Origin: Amycolatopsis xylanica
Lineage (GTDB): Bacteria > Actinomycetota > Actinomycetes > Mycobacteriales > Pseudonocardiaceae
Direction of reading: 5' to 3'
Assembly: GCF_900107045.1 (NCBI RefSeq)
Contig: NZ_FNON01000004.1
Location: 682,001 to 746,000 of the forward strand
Length of the DNA: 64,000 bases
Under the pieces are notes generated by a model that made no database searches, had not been told where the DNA came from, and worked only from the letters and a program-made list of their open reading frames with translations. Positions within the stretch are counted from its first letter, which is position 1; each line of letters begins with the position of its first letter. The position numbers were made by a program, and so were the translations under genes. Shown here piece by piece: positions 32,095 to 40,546 of this stretch.

Positions 32095-33375
32095 GTGGTG
32101 GTTGAGACACAGGTCGAGCATCGGCTGCCGGTGCGGAAGCTGTTCGCGGCGAGTGTGGGGAACGCGCTCGAGTGGTTCGACTGGACCATCTACGCGACGT
32201 TCAGCATCTACTTCGCCACCGCGTTCTTCCCGGCGGGCAATGACGCGCTGGCGCAGATCAACACCTTCGCGACGTACGCGCTGGCGTTCTTCTTCCGGCC
32301 GCTCGGCGGAGTGCTGCTCGGGCGGTTCGCGGATCTGAAGGGGCGCAAGCCCGCGATGATCCTCACCATCGTGCTGATGGCGGGCGGGTCGGTGGCGATC
32401 GCGCTGCTGCCGACGTTCGCGCAGGTGGGGTGGCTGGCGCCGATCCTGCTGCTGCTCGCGCGGGTCGCGCAGGGGCTTTCGCTCGGCGGCGAGGTGTCGA
32501 ACGCGTCGGCGTACCTGGCCGAGATCGCGCCGAAGGAACGGCGGGGCCGGTACTCGGCGTTCTTCTACATCTCGACCGGGTCGGCCGTGCTGGTGGCGTC
32601 GGTGCTGGGATTCGTCCTGTCCAAGACGATGAGCAAGGCCGATCTGAGCTCGTACGGCTGGCGGATCCCGTTCCTGCTCGGCGGGATCCTCGGCCTGATC
32701 GGGCTGTGGCTGCGGCGGAGCCTGGCCGAGACCGAGCAGTTCGAGCGGAACCGGGAGAAGGCCGAGAAGGTCAAGCACCCCTTGCTGCTCACCATCAAAG
32801 AGCACCCGAAGGCGGTCGGCCAGGTCATTGGTGTCTCCATGCTGTCGACGCTCTGCTACTACACCTTCTTCAGCGCGCTGACGCCGTTCGCGGTCACCAC
32901 TCGTAAGGCCGACGCGGTGGACGTGTTCCTCGCGCTGTCCATCGCGACCGCGATGTTCGTGGCGTTGCAGTACCCGATGGGCGCGCTGGCCGACCGGATC
33001 GGGCGCAAGCCGCAGCTGCTGGTGTGGTCGGCGGCGACGGCGATCGTGATCGTGCCGCTGTCCACTTTGGTCAAGCCAGGGTTCTGGAACCTGCTGGTCG
33101 TCTTCTGCGTGGGGCTGGCGCTGTACACGGCGATGACCTCGATCGCGCCCGCGATCATGAGCGAGCTGTTCCCCACCGAGCTGCGCGGGCTCGGGATCGG
33201 CGCCTGGTACAACCTGACGGTCGCGTTGTTCGGCGGGACCGCGCCGCTGGTCATCAAGCTGCTGTCGAACGCGGGCCTGTCGACGGTGTTCTTCTGGTAC
33301 GTCGCCGCGGGCGCGGCCATCGCGTTCGTGGTGATCTCGCGGCTGCCCGAGACGAAAGCCAGCGAGCTCAGGTAA
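32095..33375 (+). CDS. MHS-type MFS metabolite:H+ symporter
   Basis: A 426-aa, 12-helix transporter starting from GTG with GGAGGTGG upstream. The start LFAASVGNALEWFDWTIYATFSIYFATAFFP and ALAFFFRPLGGVLLGRFADLKGRKPAM are the family signature of metabolite:proton symporters such as those for alpha-ketoglutarate, proline/betaine or dicarboxylates. GRVAQGLSLGGEVSNASAYLAE-like sequence and a second DRIGRKPQLL loop follow. The substrate is unknown. Confidence 0.88.
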   Translation: MVVETQVEHRLPVRKLFAASVGNALEWFDWTIYATFSIYFATAFFPAGNDALAQINTFATYALAFFFRPLGGVLLGRFADLKGRKPAMILTIVLMAGGSVAIALLPTFAQVGWLAPILLLLARVAQGLSLGGEVSNASAYLAEIAPKERRGRYSAFFYISTGSAVLVASVLGFVLSKTMSKADLSSYGWRIPFLLGGILGLIGLWLRRSLAETEQFERNREKAEKVKHPLLLTIKEHPKAVGQVIGVSMLSTLCYYTFFSALTPFAVTTRKADAVDVFLALSIATAMFVALQYPMGALADRIGRKPQLLVWSAATAIVIVPLSTLVKPGFWNLLVVFCVGLALYTAMTSIAPAIMSELFPTELRGLGIGAWYNLTVALFGGTAPLVIKLLSNAGLSTVFFWYVAAGAAIAFVVISRLPETKASELR

Positions 33376-33415
33376 ACGATTCGACCTCAGTGTCACCACC
33401 GGCTACGGTGCGCGC

Positions 33416-35116
33416 ATGAACAGCGACCTCGGCATGGAGCTGGCTGGGCGGGTCACCCGTGCCATCCAAGCGGCGACAGGATTGGTGCTCACTCACGAAG
33501 AGGCACTGGTCCGACCGTCCGCTCGCGCCGGTGTCGACTATCAATGCGACGGCGCGATGAGCCTGGGCAAGAAGCTCGGCAAGGCGCCGAGGGAGATCGC
33601 CGCGCAGCTCGTCGAGCAGCTGGATTCCGATGACCTGATCGGTGAGGCGACCGTCGCCGGGCCGGGGTTCGTCAATCTCGTGCTGGGCACGGAAGCCTTG
33701 CAGGACAAGGCGAACGCGTTGCTCGATGATCCCAGGTTCGGGGTGACCGAGGCAAAGCCGCGGCGGATCGCGATCGACTACGGCAGCCCGAACGTCGCGA
33801 AGGAAATGCACGTCGGGCATCTGCGCTCGGCCATCATCGGCGACGCGCTCGCCAGGATGCTGCGGTTCGCCGGGCACGAGGTGCTCCCCCACAACCATCT
33901 CGGCGACTGGGGCACGCCGTTCGGCATGCTCATCGAGCATCTGCCGGAGGTCACCGGCGACATCGCCGACCTCAACGCCTTCTATCGCGAGGCCAGGGCC
34001 CGGTTCGACGCCGACCCTGAATTCGCCGACCGGGCTCGGAAACGGGTCGTGCTGCTGCAAAGCGGTGACGAGCCGACGCTGCGGCGCTGGCAGCAGCTGG
34101 TCGATGAATCACTCAAGCACTTCGACGAGGTCTACGAACTGCTCGGCGTCAGGCTCACTCGGGAAGACGTCTACGGCGAGAGCTTCTACAACCCGTATCT
34201 CGACGGCGTCGTGGAAGCGCTCGAAGGCATCTCCGAGATCAGCGACGGCGCGGTGTGCGTGTTTCCGGAGGGCTTCACCAACCGGGAAGGTGACCGGCTG
34301 CCGCTGATCGTGCGGAAACGGGACGGCGGCTACGGGTACGCGGCCACCGACTTCGCCACGTTCCGGTACTGGACCGGCGAACGGGGCGCGACCGACCTGC
34401 TGTACGTCGTCGGCACCCCGCAGGCCCAGCACTTCGCGATGCTGTTCGCCGTCTGCCGCCAGGCGGGCTGGCTGACCGGCGAGCATCACGCCGAACATCT
34501 CGGCTTCGGGTCCGTGCTGGGCGAAGACGGCAAGATGATGAAGACCAGGGCGGGCAAGTCGATCCGGCTGGTCGAGCTGCTGACCGAGGCCGTCGACCGG
34601 GCCGCCGCGATCGTCGCCGAGCGGAGCACGCTGCCCGAAGCCGAACAGGCCGCCGTGGCGCGCGCTATCGGCATCGGCGCGGCGAAGTACGCCGATCTGT
34701 CGAGTGACCGCGAGCGGGACTACACCTTCAGCTATGACCGGATGCTGGCGATGGAGGGCAACACCAACGTCTATCTCCAGTACGCCAACGCGCGCGGCCG
34801 GAGCATCCTCGCCAAGTCCGACGAAGACGGCGGGCCGATCCTGCTTACCGAGCCTCAGGAACGTGAGCTGGTTCTTACGCTGCTGCGGTTCCCCAGCGCT
34901 TTCGCAACCGCGCTGGAGAGCTACGCGCCTCATAAGCTGTGCACGTACCTCTACGACCTCGCGACGGCGTTTTCCCAGTTCTACACGCATTGCAACGTGC
35001 TCAAGGAGGAGAACGCCGAGGTCAGGAAGTCCAGGCTTTCGCTGGCCCGCCTGTCCTCGGACGCTCTCGTGCTTGGGCTCTCGCTGCTCGGTATCGAGAC
35101 GCCGCAGCGTCTCTAG
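33416..35116 (+). CDS. argS: Arginyl-tRNA synthetase, E. coli/eukaryote-like type
   Basis: A 566-aa class I synthetase. An N-terminal Add-1 domain (about 1-100) is followed by the HIGH motif as HVGHLRSAIIGD within YGSPNVAKEMHVGHLRS, and LGDWGTPFGMLI. In the KMSK position it has LGEDGKMMKTRAGKS, as in E. coli-type ArgRS, which lack a canonical KMSK. The C-terminal anticodon-binding domain includes NVYLQYANARGRSIL and LATAFSQFYTHCNVLKEE. The usual actinobacterial ArgRS (M. tuberculosis type) has PIHIGGTRW and RMSKRAGT, so this is probably an additional, acquired copy. It overlaps the monooxygenase stop by four bases. Confidence 0.9.
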   Translation: MNSDLGMELAGRVTRAIQAATGLVLTHEEALVRPSARAGVDYQCDGAMSLGKKLGKAPREIAAQLVEQLDSDDLIGEATVAGPGFVNLVLGTEALQDKANALLDDPRFGVTEAKPRRIAIDYGSPNVAKEMHVGHLRSAIIGDALARMLRFAGHEVLPHNHLGDWGTPFGMLIEHLPEVTGDIADLNAFYREARARFDADPEFADRARKRVVLLQSGDEPTLRRWQQLVDESLKHFDEVYELLGVRLTREDVYGESFYNPYLDGVVEALEGISEISDGAVCVFPEGFTNREGDRLPLIVRKRDGGYGYAATDFATFRYWTGERGATDLLYVVGTPQAQHFAMLFAVCRQAGWLTGEHHAEHLGFGSVLGEDGKMMKTRAGKSIRLVELLTEAVDRAAAIVAERSTLPEAEQAAVARAIGIGAAKYADLSSDRERDYTFSYDRMLAMEGNTNVYLQYANARGRSILAKSDEDGGPILLTEPQERELVLTLLRFPSAFATALESYAPHKLCTYLYDLATAFSQFYTHCNVLKEENAEVRKSRLSLARLSSDALVLGLSLLGIETPQRL

Positions 35117-36378
35117 TCCTTCTGATCGGCGAACATGCGCCGCTTCAACGGCGGCACCGCCTCGATGAAGCGGAACATGCCCTTCGCCATGGTGCGGCCG
35201 ACGCGGTTCTCCGACACGAACTGCTCGGCCGCCTTCAGTGACGTGCGCACCGCCTCGAAGCCGTAGTCACGCATCTTGTTCTCGTACAGGGAAACGGCTT
35301 CTGTGACGGTCATGTCGCCGAAGGAGGCCGCGACCAGGTTGCGGCACAACAGCTGCGCATCACGCAGCGCGGTGTTGGCGCCGATGCCGCGCATCGGCGT
35401 CATGCTGTGGATCGCGTCGCCGAGCAGGGTGACCGACGAGGTCGGCCATGGCTCGACCTGCTCCGAGGTCATGATCCGCATCAGCGTGATCGTGCCTTCC
35501 GGCGACTCGGTGACCATGCGCACGAAGGCGGGGTGCCACGCCTCGATCTGCTCGAGCACGGCCCGCTTCAACGCCGCGCCGTCCATTTCGGACAGACCGG
35601 CGGCGTATCGCTTCGCGCTCGCGCCGTAGGCCCACATGACGTAGCTGCCGGTGTTGTCGAACAGCACGTCGTCGACCTCGGCCGAGCCGTCGTTCTCGCC
35701 GCCGTCGAACTCGTGCGGCGCGGTGAAGAAGCCGCAGCCATGGGGCGGGAACACGCTGTTGGGACCGTCGATCAGCCGCTCGGGCACCAGCTTGCGCGTC
35801 TCGTCGGTGAGTGGGAACTTCCCCGCGATGGCCCGGATCCCGGTGTCGACGCGCTTCGCGTGCGGCAGGAACTGCTTGCGCACCCGCGAGTTCGCGCCGT
35901 CCGCGCCGACGACCAGGTCCGCCTCGGCGGTGGTGCCGTCCTCGAAGTGGCAGAGCACGCGATCCTTTTGCTCGTAACGGCAGAACGTCTTGTCGTAGTG
36001 CAGCACGTCTTCGAGCCCCGACGACAGCACCTGATGCAGCGTGATCCGGCTGACGCCGTGATGCGCGTTGACCGGATCCGGGCTGGAACTCAGCTCGCTC
36101 TCGATCCTCATCAGCTCGGCCAGCTGCTCGGTGAGGAACACGTAGTCGCCGCCGCGCTTGCTCGTGGTCTCGACGAACCGCCGCCACAGCTTCGGCGGCA
36201 GGCATTCGTGCAGCGCGGCCGCGCCGTGTGGGTTGAGGTGCACGCGATAGCCCTGCAGGCGCTCGGTGCGGGTGCGGCTGCGCTCGTACACGGCGACGCT
36301 GATGCCGGCCTCGCGCAACCCGTGCGCCAGGCACAGGCCACCTGTACCGCCGCCAATGATCGCCACGTGGAAAGTCAT
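35113..36378 (-). CDS. FAD-dependent monooxygenase (aromatic hydroxylase type)
   Basis: A 421-aa class A flavoprotein monooxygenase. The FAD dinucleotide fold is HVAIIGGGTGGLCLAHGLREAGISVAVYER; the DG motif is VVGADGANSRVRKQFLP; the second FAD motif is TLLGDAIHSMTPMRGIGANTALRDAQLL. These enzymes hydroxylate aromatic or polyketide compounds with NAD(P)H and O2, and some inactivate drugs such as tetracycline or rifampicin; the substrate is unknown here. It is divergent from a TetR gene sharing one control region. Confidence 0.88.
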   Translation of the reverse strand: MTFHVAIIGGGTGGLCLAHGLREAGISVAVYERSRTRTERLQGYRVHLNPHGAAALHECLPPKLWRRFVETTSKRGGDYVFLTEQLAELMRIESELSSSPDPVNAHHGVSRITLHQVLSSGLEDVLHYDKTFCRYEQKDRVLCHFEDGTTAEADLVVGADGANSRVRKQFLPHAKRVDTGIRAIAGKFPLTDETRKLVPERLIDGPNSVFPPHGCGFFTAPHEFDGGENDGSAEVDDVLFDNTGSYVMWAYGASAKRYAAGLSEMDGAALKRAVLEQIEAWHPAFVRMVTESPEGTITLMRIMTSEQVEPWPTSSVTLLGDAIHSMTPMRGIGANTALRDAQLLCRNLVAASFGDMTVTEAVSLYENKMRDYGFEAVRTSLKAAEQFVSENRVGRTMAKGMFRFIEAVPPLKRRMFADQKD

Positions 36379-36388
36379 TGCTACCCCC

Positions 36389-36458
36389 TGGTCTCGTTGG
36401 TGAGACCACTATCAACCGGATGGATGATTAAGTCAACTGGCTGTTTGATTGAGTCATC
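36389..36458. promoter_or_regulatory. Shared promoter/operator region of monooxygenase and tetR
   Basis: For the minus-strand gene, TTGACT (36436-36431) and GATAGT (36413-36408) are 17 bases apart. The -35 lies inside an imperfect inverted repeat, GATGATTAAGTCAAC-tggct-GTTTGATTGAGTCATC (36423-36458), a likely TetR operator. Just downstream of the -10, TGGTCTC-gttggt-GAGACCA (36389-36408) is a second perfect palindrome. Confidence 0.6.
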
Positions 36459-36474
36459 GACTAGGCTGACCGGT

Positions 36475-37071
36475 GTGACTCCCCGTAGAGCGCCCGCCGA
36501 GCGGCAACGCGACCCCGAGCGCACCAAGGCGAAGATCCTCGAAGCCGCCAAGGCGGAGTTCGGCGCGAAGGGATACGCGGCGGCACGCGTGAGCGACATC
36601 GCGGACCGCGCGGGCGTCAACAAGCAGCTGATCTCGTACTACTTCGGCGGCAAGGAAGGCCTGTACAACGAGCTGACCGCGTCGGGCTACCGGAACAACT
36701 CGGCGATCACCGATCCGGCGACGCCGTTGGCCGAGGTGCTGCGCCAGTTCGTCTTCGTCGGGCCGTCGGACCGGGACGCGGCGAGACTGTTCGTCTGGGA
36801 GAACCTGGAAGACAGCGACGTCGGCTTCGACGCGCAGCGTGAGTTCATGCAGCGACAGGTCGAGTACATGCGCGCCCGGCAGGCCGCCGGGGACTTCCCG
36901 GACGACCTCGATCCCGGGTTCCTGCTGCTCGCGCTCATTTCGACGGCGAGCGCGCCGTTCGCGTTCGCGCGCGTGGCGCGGGCCGCGACCGGCCTCGATC
37001 CGACGTCGCCGGAGTTCACCGAGGCCTACGCCGAGCAGATGACCCGGCTCGTGAAGCAACTAGCGAAGTAG
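36475..37071 (+). CDS. TetR family transcriptional regulator
   Basis: A 198-aa repressor. The DNA-binding domain is RTKAKILEAAKAEFGAKGYAAARVSDIADRAGVNKQLISYYFGGKEGLYNEL (about residues 15-65), followed by a helical ligand-binding domain ending EQMTRLVKQLAK. The start is GTG. It probably represses the divergent monooxygenase and itself, released by the monooxygenase substrate or a related compound. Confidence 0.92.
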   Translation: MTPRRAPAERQRDPERTKAKILEAAKAEFGAKGYAAARVSDIADRAGVNKQLISYYFGGKEGLYNELTASGYRNNSAITDPATPLAEVLRQFVFVGPSDRDAARLFVWENLEDSDVGFDAQREFMQRQVEYMRARQAAGDFPDDLDPGFLLLALISTASAPFAFARVARAATGLDPTSPEFTEAYAEQMTRLVKQLAK

Positions 37072-37080
37072 GACCCAAAA

Positions 37081-37139
37081 CGGGATAAAGCGGGCTTTAT
37101 ATCGGGGAAAGCACCCGATATAAAGCCCGCTTTATCCCG
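37081..37139. repeat. Family A intergenic palindrome, copy A3
   Basis: Perfect 26-base arms (37081-37106 and 37114-37139) with loop gaaagca. The arm is a longer variant that reads CGGGATAAAGCGGGCTTTAT and then ATCGGG. It separates the convergent tetR and proB genes. Confidence 0.9.
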
Positions 37140-37143
37140 GTCC

Positions 37144-38250
37144 TCAGCGCAGCGGGACTAGGTCGTCGGCGTGGACGACCTCGCGGCGCTGCTCAGCGGG
37201 GAGTTCGTGGCTGGAGCGGCCGATGAGCTCGGGCAGTTCCGCGGCGTCGAAGCCGGCGACACCCCGCGCGACCACACGACCGGCCGGGTTGGCGAGGTCG
37301 ACGACGTCGCCCGCCTGGAAATCGCCTTCGACGCCGGTGATCCCGGCCGCCAGCAAGGAGCGGCGGCGACGGACGACCGCGGTGACCGCGCCGTCGTCGA
37401 GCTTGAGGACCCCGCTCGGGTCGGCCGCGTAGCCGAGCCAGAAACGGCGCGCGGAGAGGCGGGAATCGGCGGCGGCGAAAGCGGTGCCGACGTCGGCCGA
37501 GGCGAGTGCTTTGCCCGCGTCCGCGGCGGAAGCGAGCAGGACCGGGATGCCAGCGCCCGCGGCCGTGCGGGCAGCGGCGAGCTTGGAGACCATGCCGCCG
37601 GTGCCGAGGCCGGAGCTGGACATGCCGACGGTGATTCCGTCCACATCGGACGGTCCGTTGACCTCGGCGATCTTGCGCGTGGCACCGTCGCGGGGATCCC
37701 CGTCGTACAGGGCGTCCACATCGGACAGGAGCACGAGCGCGTCGGCGCCGATGAGGTGCGCGACCAAGGCGGCGAGACGGTCGTTGTCGCCGAAGCGGAT
37801 TTCTTCCGTGGCAACGGTGTCGTTCTCGTTGACGACCGGGACAGCACCCAGCGCGAGCAGCCGGTCGAAGGTGCGCTGCGCGTTGCGATAGTGCGCGCGC
37901 CGGACGACGTCGTCGGAGGTCAGCAGGACCTGGCCGACCGTGAGCGAGTACCGGCCGAACGACTCGGCGTACGCGTGCGCCAGCGCGAGCTGGCCGACAC
38001 TGGCCGCGGCCTGCTGGCTCGGCAGGTCACGCGGGCGCTTGGCCAGCGACAACGGGGCGAGTCCCGCGCCGATCGCACCAGAGGACACCAGCACGACCTG
38101 GCAGTCGCGGGCGATGCGCTCGCACAGCGCGTCGACCAGCGCGTCGAGCCGGGAGACATCGAGGCCGTCCCCGGCCGTGGTCAGCGCCGACGAGCCGACC
38201 TTCACGACCAGGCGCCGGGCCTCGACGATCGCCTGCCGGGTCGCGCTCAC
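37144..38250 (-). CDS. proB: Glutamate 5-kinase
   Basis: A 368-aa enzyme of the first step of proline synthesis, phosphorylating glutamate. The amino-acid-kinase domain starts RRLVVKVGSSALT, with VVLVSSGAIGAGLAPL, VVNENDTVATEEIRFGDND and GTGGMVSKLAAA; a C-terminal PUA domain covers about residues 280-360. The start is GTG, overlapping the obgE stop by four bases (GTGA), so the two are co-translated. proA is not in the window. Confidence 0.96.
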   Translation of the reverse strand: MSATRQAIVEARRLVVKVGSSALTTAGDGLDVSRLDALVDALCERIARDCQVVLVSSGAIGAGLAPLSLAKRPRDLPSQQAAASVGQLALAHAYAESFGRYSLTVGQVLLTSDDVVRRAHYRNAQRTFDRLLALGAVPVVNENDTVATEEIRFGDNDRLAALVAHLIGADALVLLSDVDALYDGDPRDGATRKIAEVNGPSDVDGITVGMSSSGLGTGGMVSKLAAARTAAGAGIPVLLASAADAGKALASADVGTAFAAADSRLSARRFWLGYAADPSGVLKLDDGAVTAVVRRRRSLLAAGITGVEGDFQAGDVVDLANPAGRVVARGVAGFDAAELPELIGRSSHELPAEQRREVVHADDLVPLR

Positions 38251-39689
38251 TCGCCGTCCAACTCGTCGGGTCCGTCACGGCGGATGCGGCGGGCCTCCTT
38301 GCGCTCGGCCGCGCCGATCCGGTTGTTGTTCTCCAGCCGGGCGTCGGTGCCGCGGCCGGTCATCATGGCCGCGACGCCCGGCGTCGACGGCTCCCAGTCG
38401 AACTGCACGTCGCCGATGGTGACCGGGCTGCCGGGCTGCGCGCCCAGCTTGGCGAGCTTGTCCTCGACGCCGAGCCGGTTGAGGCGGTCGGCGAGGTAGC
38501 CGACGGCCTCGTCGTTGCCGAAGTCGGTCTGGCGGATCCACCGCTCCGGCCGGTTGCCCTTGACGATGAAGGCGCCCTCTTCGTCCGGGTCCTCGATGAC
38601 GGTGAACTCGTCCTCGTTGATCGCCTTCGGCCGCACGACGACCTGCTCAGGCTCGGGCTCCGGCTGGTCGGCGCGGTACTTCTCGACGACGGCGGCGAGC
38701 GCGAACGTCAGCTCACGCAGGCCGGCGCGGGAAGCGGTCGAGATCTCGAACACCGGCAGGCCGCGGGCTTCGAGTTCGGGCTTGACCATCTCGGCCAGCT
38801 CGGCCGCCTCGGGGATGTCGATCTTGTTGAGCACGGCGACCCGGGGCCGGTCGGCCAGGTCGCCGCCGAGCGCGGGCGTATAGCGCGCGAGTTCTTCCTC
38901 CAGCGCGTCCACATCGGACAGCGGATCGCGGCCCGGCTCGAAGGTCGCGCAGTCGATGACGTGCACGAGCACCGCGCAGCGCTCGATGTGGCGCAGGAAG
39001 TCCAGGCCGAGGCCCTTTCCTTCGCTGGCGCCCGGAATCAGGCCGGGGACGTCGGCCATGGTGAAGACGACCTCGCCCGCGGTGATCACGCCGAGGTTGG
39101 GCACGAGTGTCGTGAAGGGATAGTCGGCGATCTTCGGCTTCGCGGCGGACAGCACGGAGATCAGCGACGACTTGCCTGCCGACGGGAAGCCGAGAAGGCC
39201 GACATCGGCGACGGAGCGCAGCTCCAGCACGAGGTCGCGCTCTTCACCGGGCTCGCCGAGCAGCGCGAACCCGGGCGCCTTGCGGGCCTTCGAGGACAGC
39301 GCGCGGTTGCCGAGGCCACCGCGGCCGCCCTGCGCGGCGACGAAGGTGGTGCCCGCGCCGATGAGGTCGGCGAGGATCTCGCCGTCCTCGGTCATCACGA
39401 CCGTGCCGCTGGGCACGTGCATGGTGAGGGTCTCCCCCGCCGCGCCCTGGCGGTCGTCGCCCGCGCCCTGCTTGCCGTTGCCGGCGCGGGCGTGCGGGCG
39501 GAAGTGGAAGTCGAGCAGCGTGTGCACGTTCGGGTCGACGACCAGGAGCACGTCGCCGCCGTTGCCGCCGTTGCCGCCGTCGGGGCCGCCGAGCGGCTTG
39601 AACTTTTCGCGGTGCACCGAGGCGCAGCCGTGCCCACCGTCGCCCGCGGCCAGATGAATGACCGCGCGGTCAACGAACCGGGACGCCAT
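38247..39689 (-). CDS. obgE: GTPase ObgE/CgtA
   Basis: A 480-aa ribosome-assembly and stress GTPase. It has the glycine-rich Obg fold (about 1-158: GGDGGHGCASVHREKFKPLGGPDGGNGG), the G domain with GFPSAGKSSL, DVPGLIPGASEGKGLG and NKIDIPE, and a C-terminal OCT domain followed by a short charged tail, as in other actinobacteria. It is transcribed separately from rpmA, because a terminator lies between, and is coupled to proB. Confidence 0.97.
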   Translation of the reverse strand: MASRFVDRAVIHLAAGDGGHGCASVHREKFKPLGGPDGGNGGNGGDVLLVVDPNVHTLLDFHFRPHARAGNGKQGAGDDRQGAAGETLTMHVPSGTVVMTEDGEILADLIGAGTTFVAAQGGRGGLGNRALSSKARKAPGFALLGEPGEERDLVLELRSVADVGLLGFPSAGKSSLISVLSAAKPKIADYPFTTLVPNLGVITAGEVVFTMADVPGLIPGASEGKGLGLDFLRHIERCAVLVHVIDCATFEPGRDPLSDVDALEEELARYTPALGGDLADRPRVAVLNKIDIPEAAELAEMVKPELEARGLPVFEISTASRAGLRELTFALAAVVEKYRADQPEPEPEQVVVRPKAINEDEFTVIEDPDEEGAFIVKGNRPERWIRQTDFGNDEAVGYLADRLNRLGVEDKLAKLGAQPGSPVTIGDVQFDWEPSTPGVAAMMTGRGTDARLENNNRIGAAERKEARRIRRDGPDELDGE

Positions 39690-39733
39690 GGGAACTGCCT
39701 CTCTGCTTACGAAAAAGATCTACCTACAAAACA

Positions 39734-39772
39734 AACGAGGGGTGGCACCGGATATTCCGGCCCCACCCCTCG
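39734..39772 (-). terminator. Terminator of rplU-rpmA
   Basis: On the minus strand ACGAGGGGTGGGGCCGG pairs with the complementary half of the hairpin (one bulge), and is followed by the T-rich GTTTGTTTTGTAG. It lies 13 bases after the rpmA stop. Confidence 0.8.
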
Positions 39773-39785
39773 TCAGAGGTCTAAC

Positions 39786-40052
39786 TCAGGCGTCGACCGT
39801 CTCGGACGGAACGATGTTGACCGTCTTGCGGCCACGCTTCGTGCCGAACTGGACCGCGCCGGCGGCGAGGGCGAACAGCGTGTCGTCGCCGCCACGGCCG
39901 ACGTTCACGCCGGGGTGGAACTTGGTGCCGCGCTGGCGGATGAGGATCTCGCCGGCGTTGACTTCCTGGCCACCGTAACGCTTGACCCCGAGCCGCTGGG
40001 CGTTGGAGTCACGACCGTTGCGGGAGCTGGAAGCACCCTTCTTGTGTGCCAT
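39786..40052 (-). CDS. rpmA: 50S ribosomal protein L27
   Basis: An 88-aa protein of the large subunit near the peptidyl-transferase centre. MAHKKGASSSRNGRDSNAQRLGVKRYGG and the GTKFHPGVNVGRGGDDTLFALAAG core are diagnostic. It follows rplU by 15 bases in the usual L21-L27 operon. Confidence 0.98.
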   Translation of the reverse strand: MAHKKGASSSRNGRDSNAQRLGVKRYGGQEVNAGEILIRQRGTKFHPGVNVGRGGDDTLFALAAGAVQFGTKRGRKTVNIVPSETVDA

Positions 40053-40067
40053 GGCTGCTCGGGTCCT

Positions 40068-40382
40068 TTACTGGTTGATGCCGGTGACCTCGACGCGGGT
40101 CAGCTTCTGCCTGTGACCCTGGCGCTTGTGGTAACCGGTCTTGTTCTTGAACTTGTGGATGCGGATCTTGGGACCCTTGGTCTGCTCGACGACCTTGCCG
40201 GTAACCGAGACCTTCGCCAACGCGTCCGCGTCCGTGGTCACTTCGCTGCCGTCCACAACGAGGATGGCGGGGAAGGTGTGCTCGGTACCAGGCGCGCCCT
40301 CGAGCTTCTCGACCTCGACGACGTCGCCGACGGCCACCTTGTACTGCTTGCCGCCGGTCTTGACGATCGCGTACGCCGACAC
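40068..40382 (-). CDS. rplU: 50S ribosomal protein L21
   Basis: A 104-aa protein: YAIVKTGGKQYKVAVGDVVEVEKL at the start and the basic KFKNKTGYHKRQGHRQKLTRVEV end. The GTG at 40382 is chosen over an upstream ATG because GGAG lies seven bases before it and the length then equals that of other L21 proteins. It is first gene of the rplU-rpmA unit. Confidence 0.96.
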   Translation of the reverse strand: MSAYAIVKTGGKQYKVAVGDVVEVEKLEGAPGTEHTFPAILVVDGSEVTTDADALAKVSVTGKVVEQTKGPKIRIHKFKNKTGYHKRQGHRQKLTRVEVTGINQ

Positions 40383-40462
40383 GGGAGTCTCCTGCTTACT
40401 CGACAACGGGTGGGGGATTGTGCGGACGGCCCGCCGTGGGAGGAGCGGTCCAGGTCCTGCAC

Positions 40463-40493
40463 AATGCGGCCCGCTCTACTGGCGGGCCGCATT
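40463..40493 (-). terminator. Hairpin between rne and rplU
   Basis: AATGCGGCCCGC pairs perfectly with GCGGGCCGCATT around a 7-base loop. It lies between the rne stop and the rplU start. It is likely the rne terminator, or an element of the rplU leader. Confidence 0.6.
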
Positions 40494-40546
40494 ACAGGTT
40501 ACGTGCTGTGCTGCACAGGGGTCACACCGGGGTGGTCAAACCCTGT

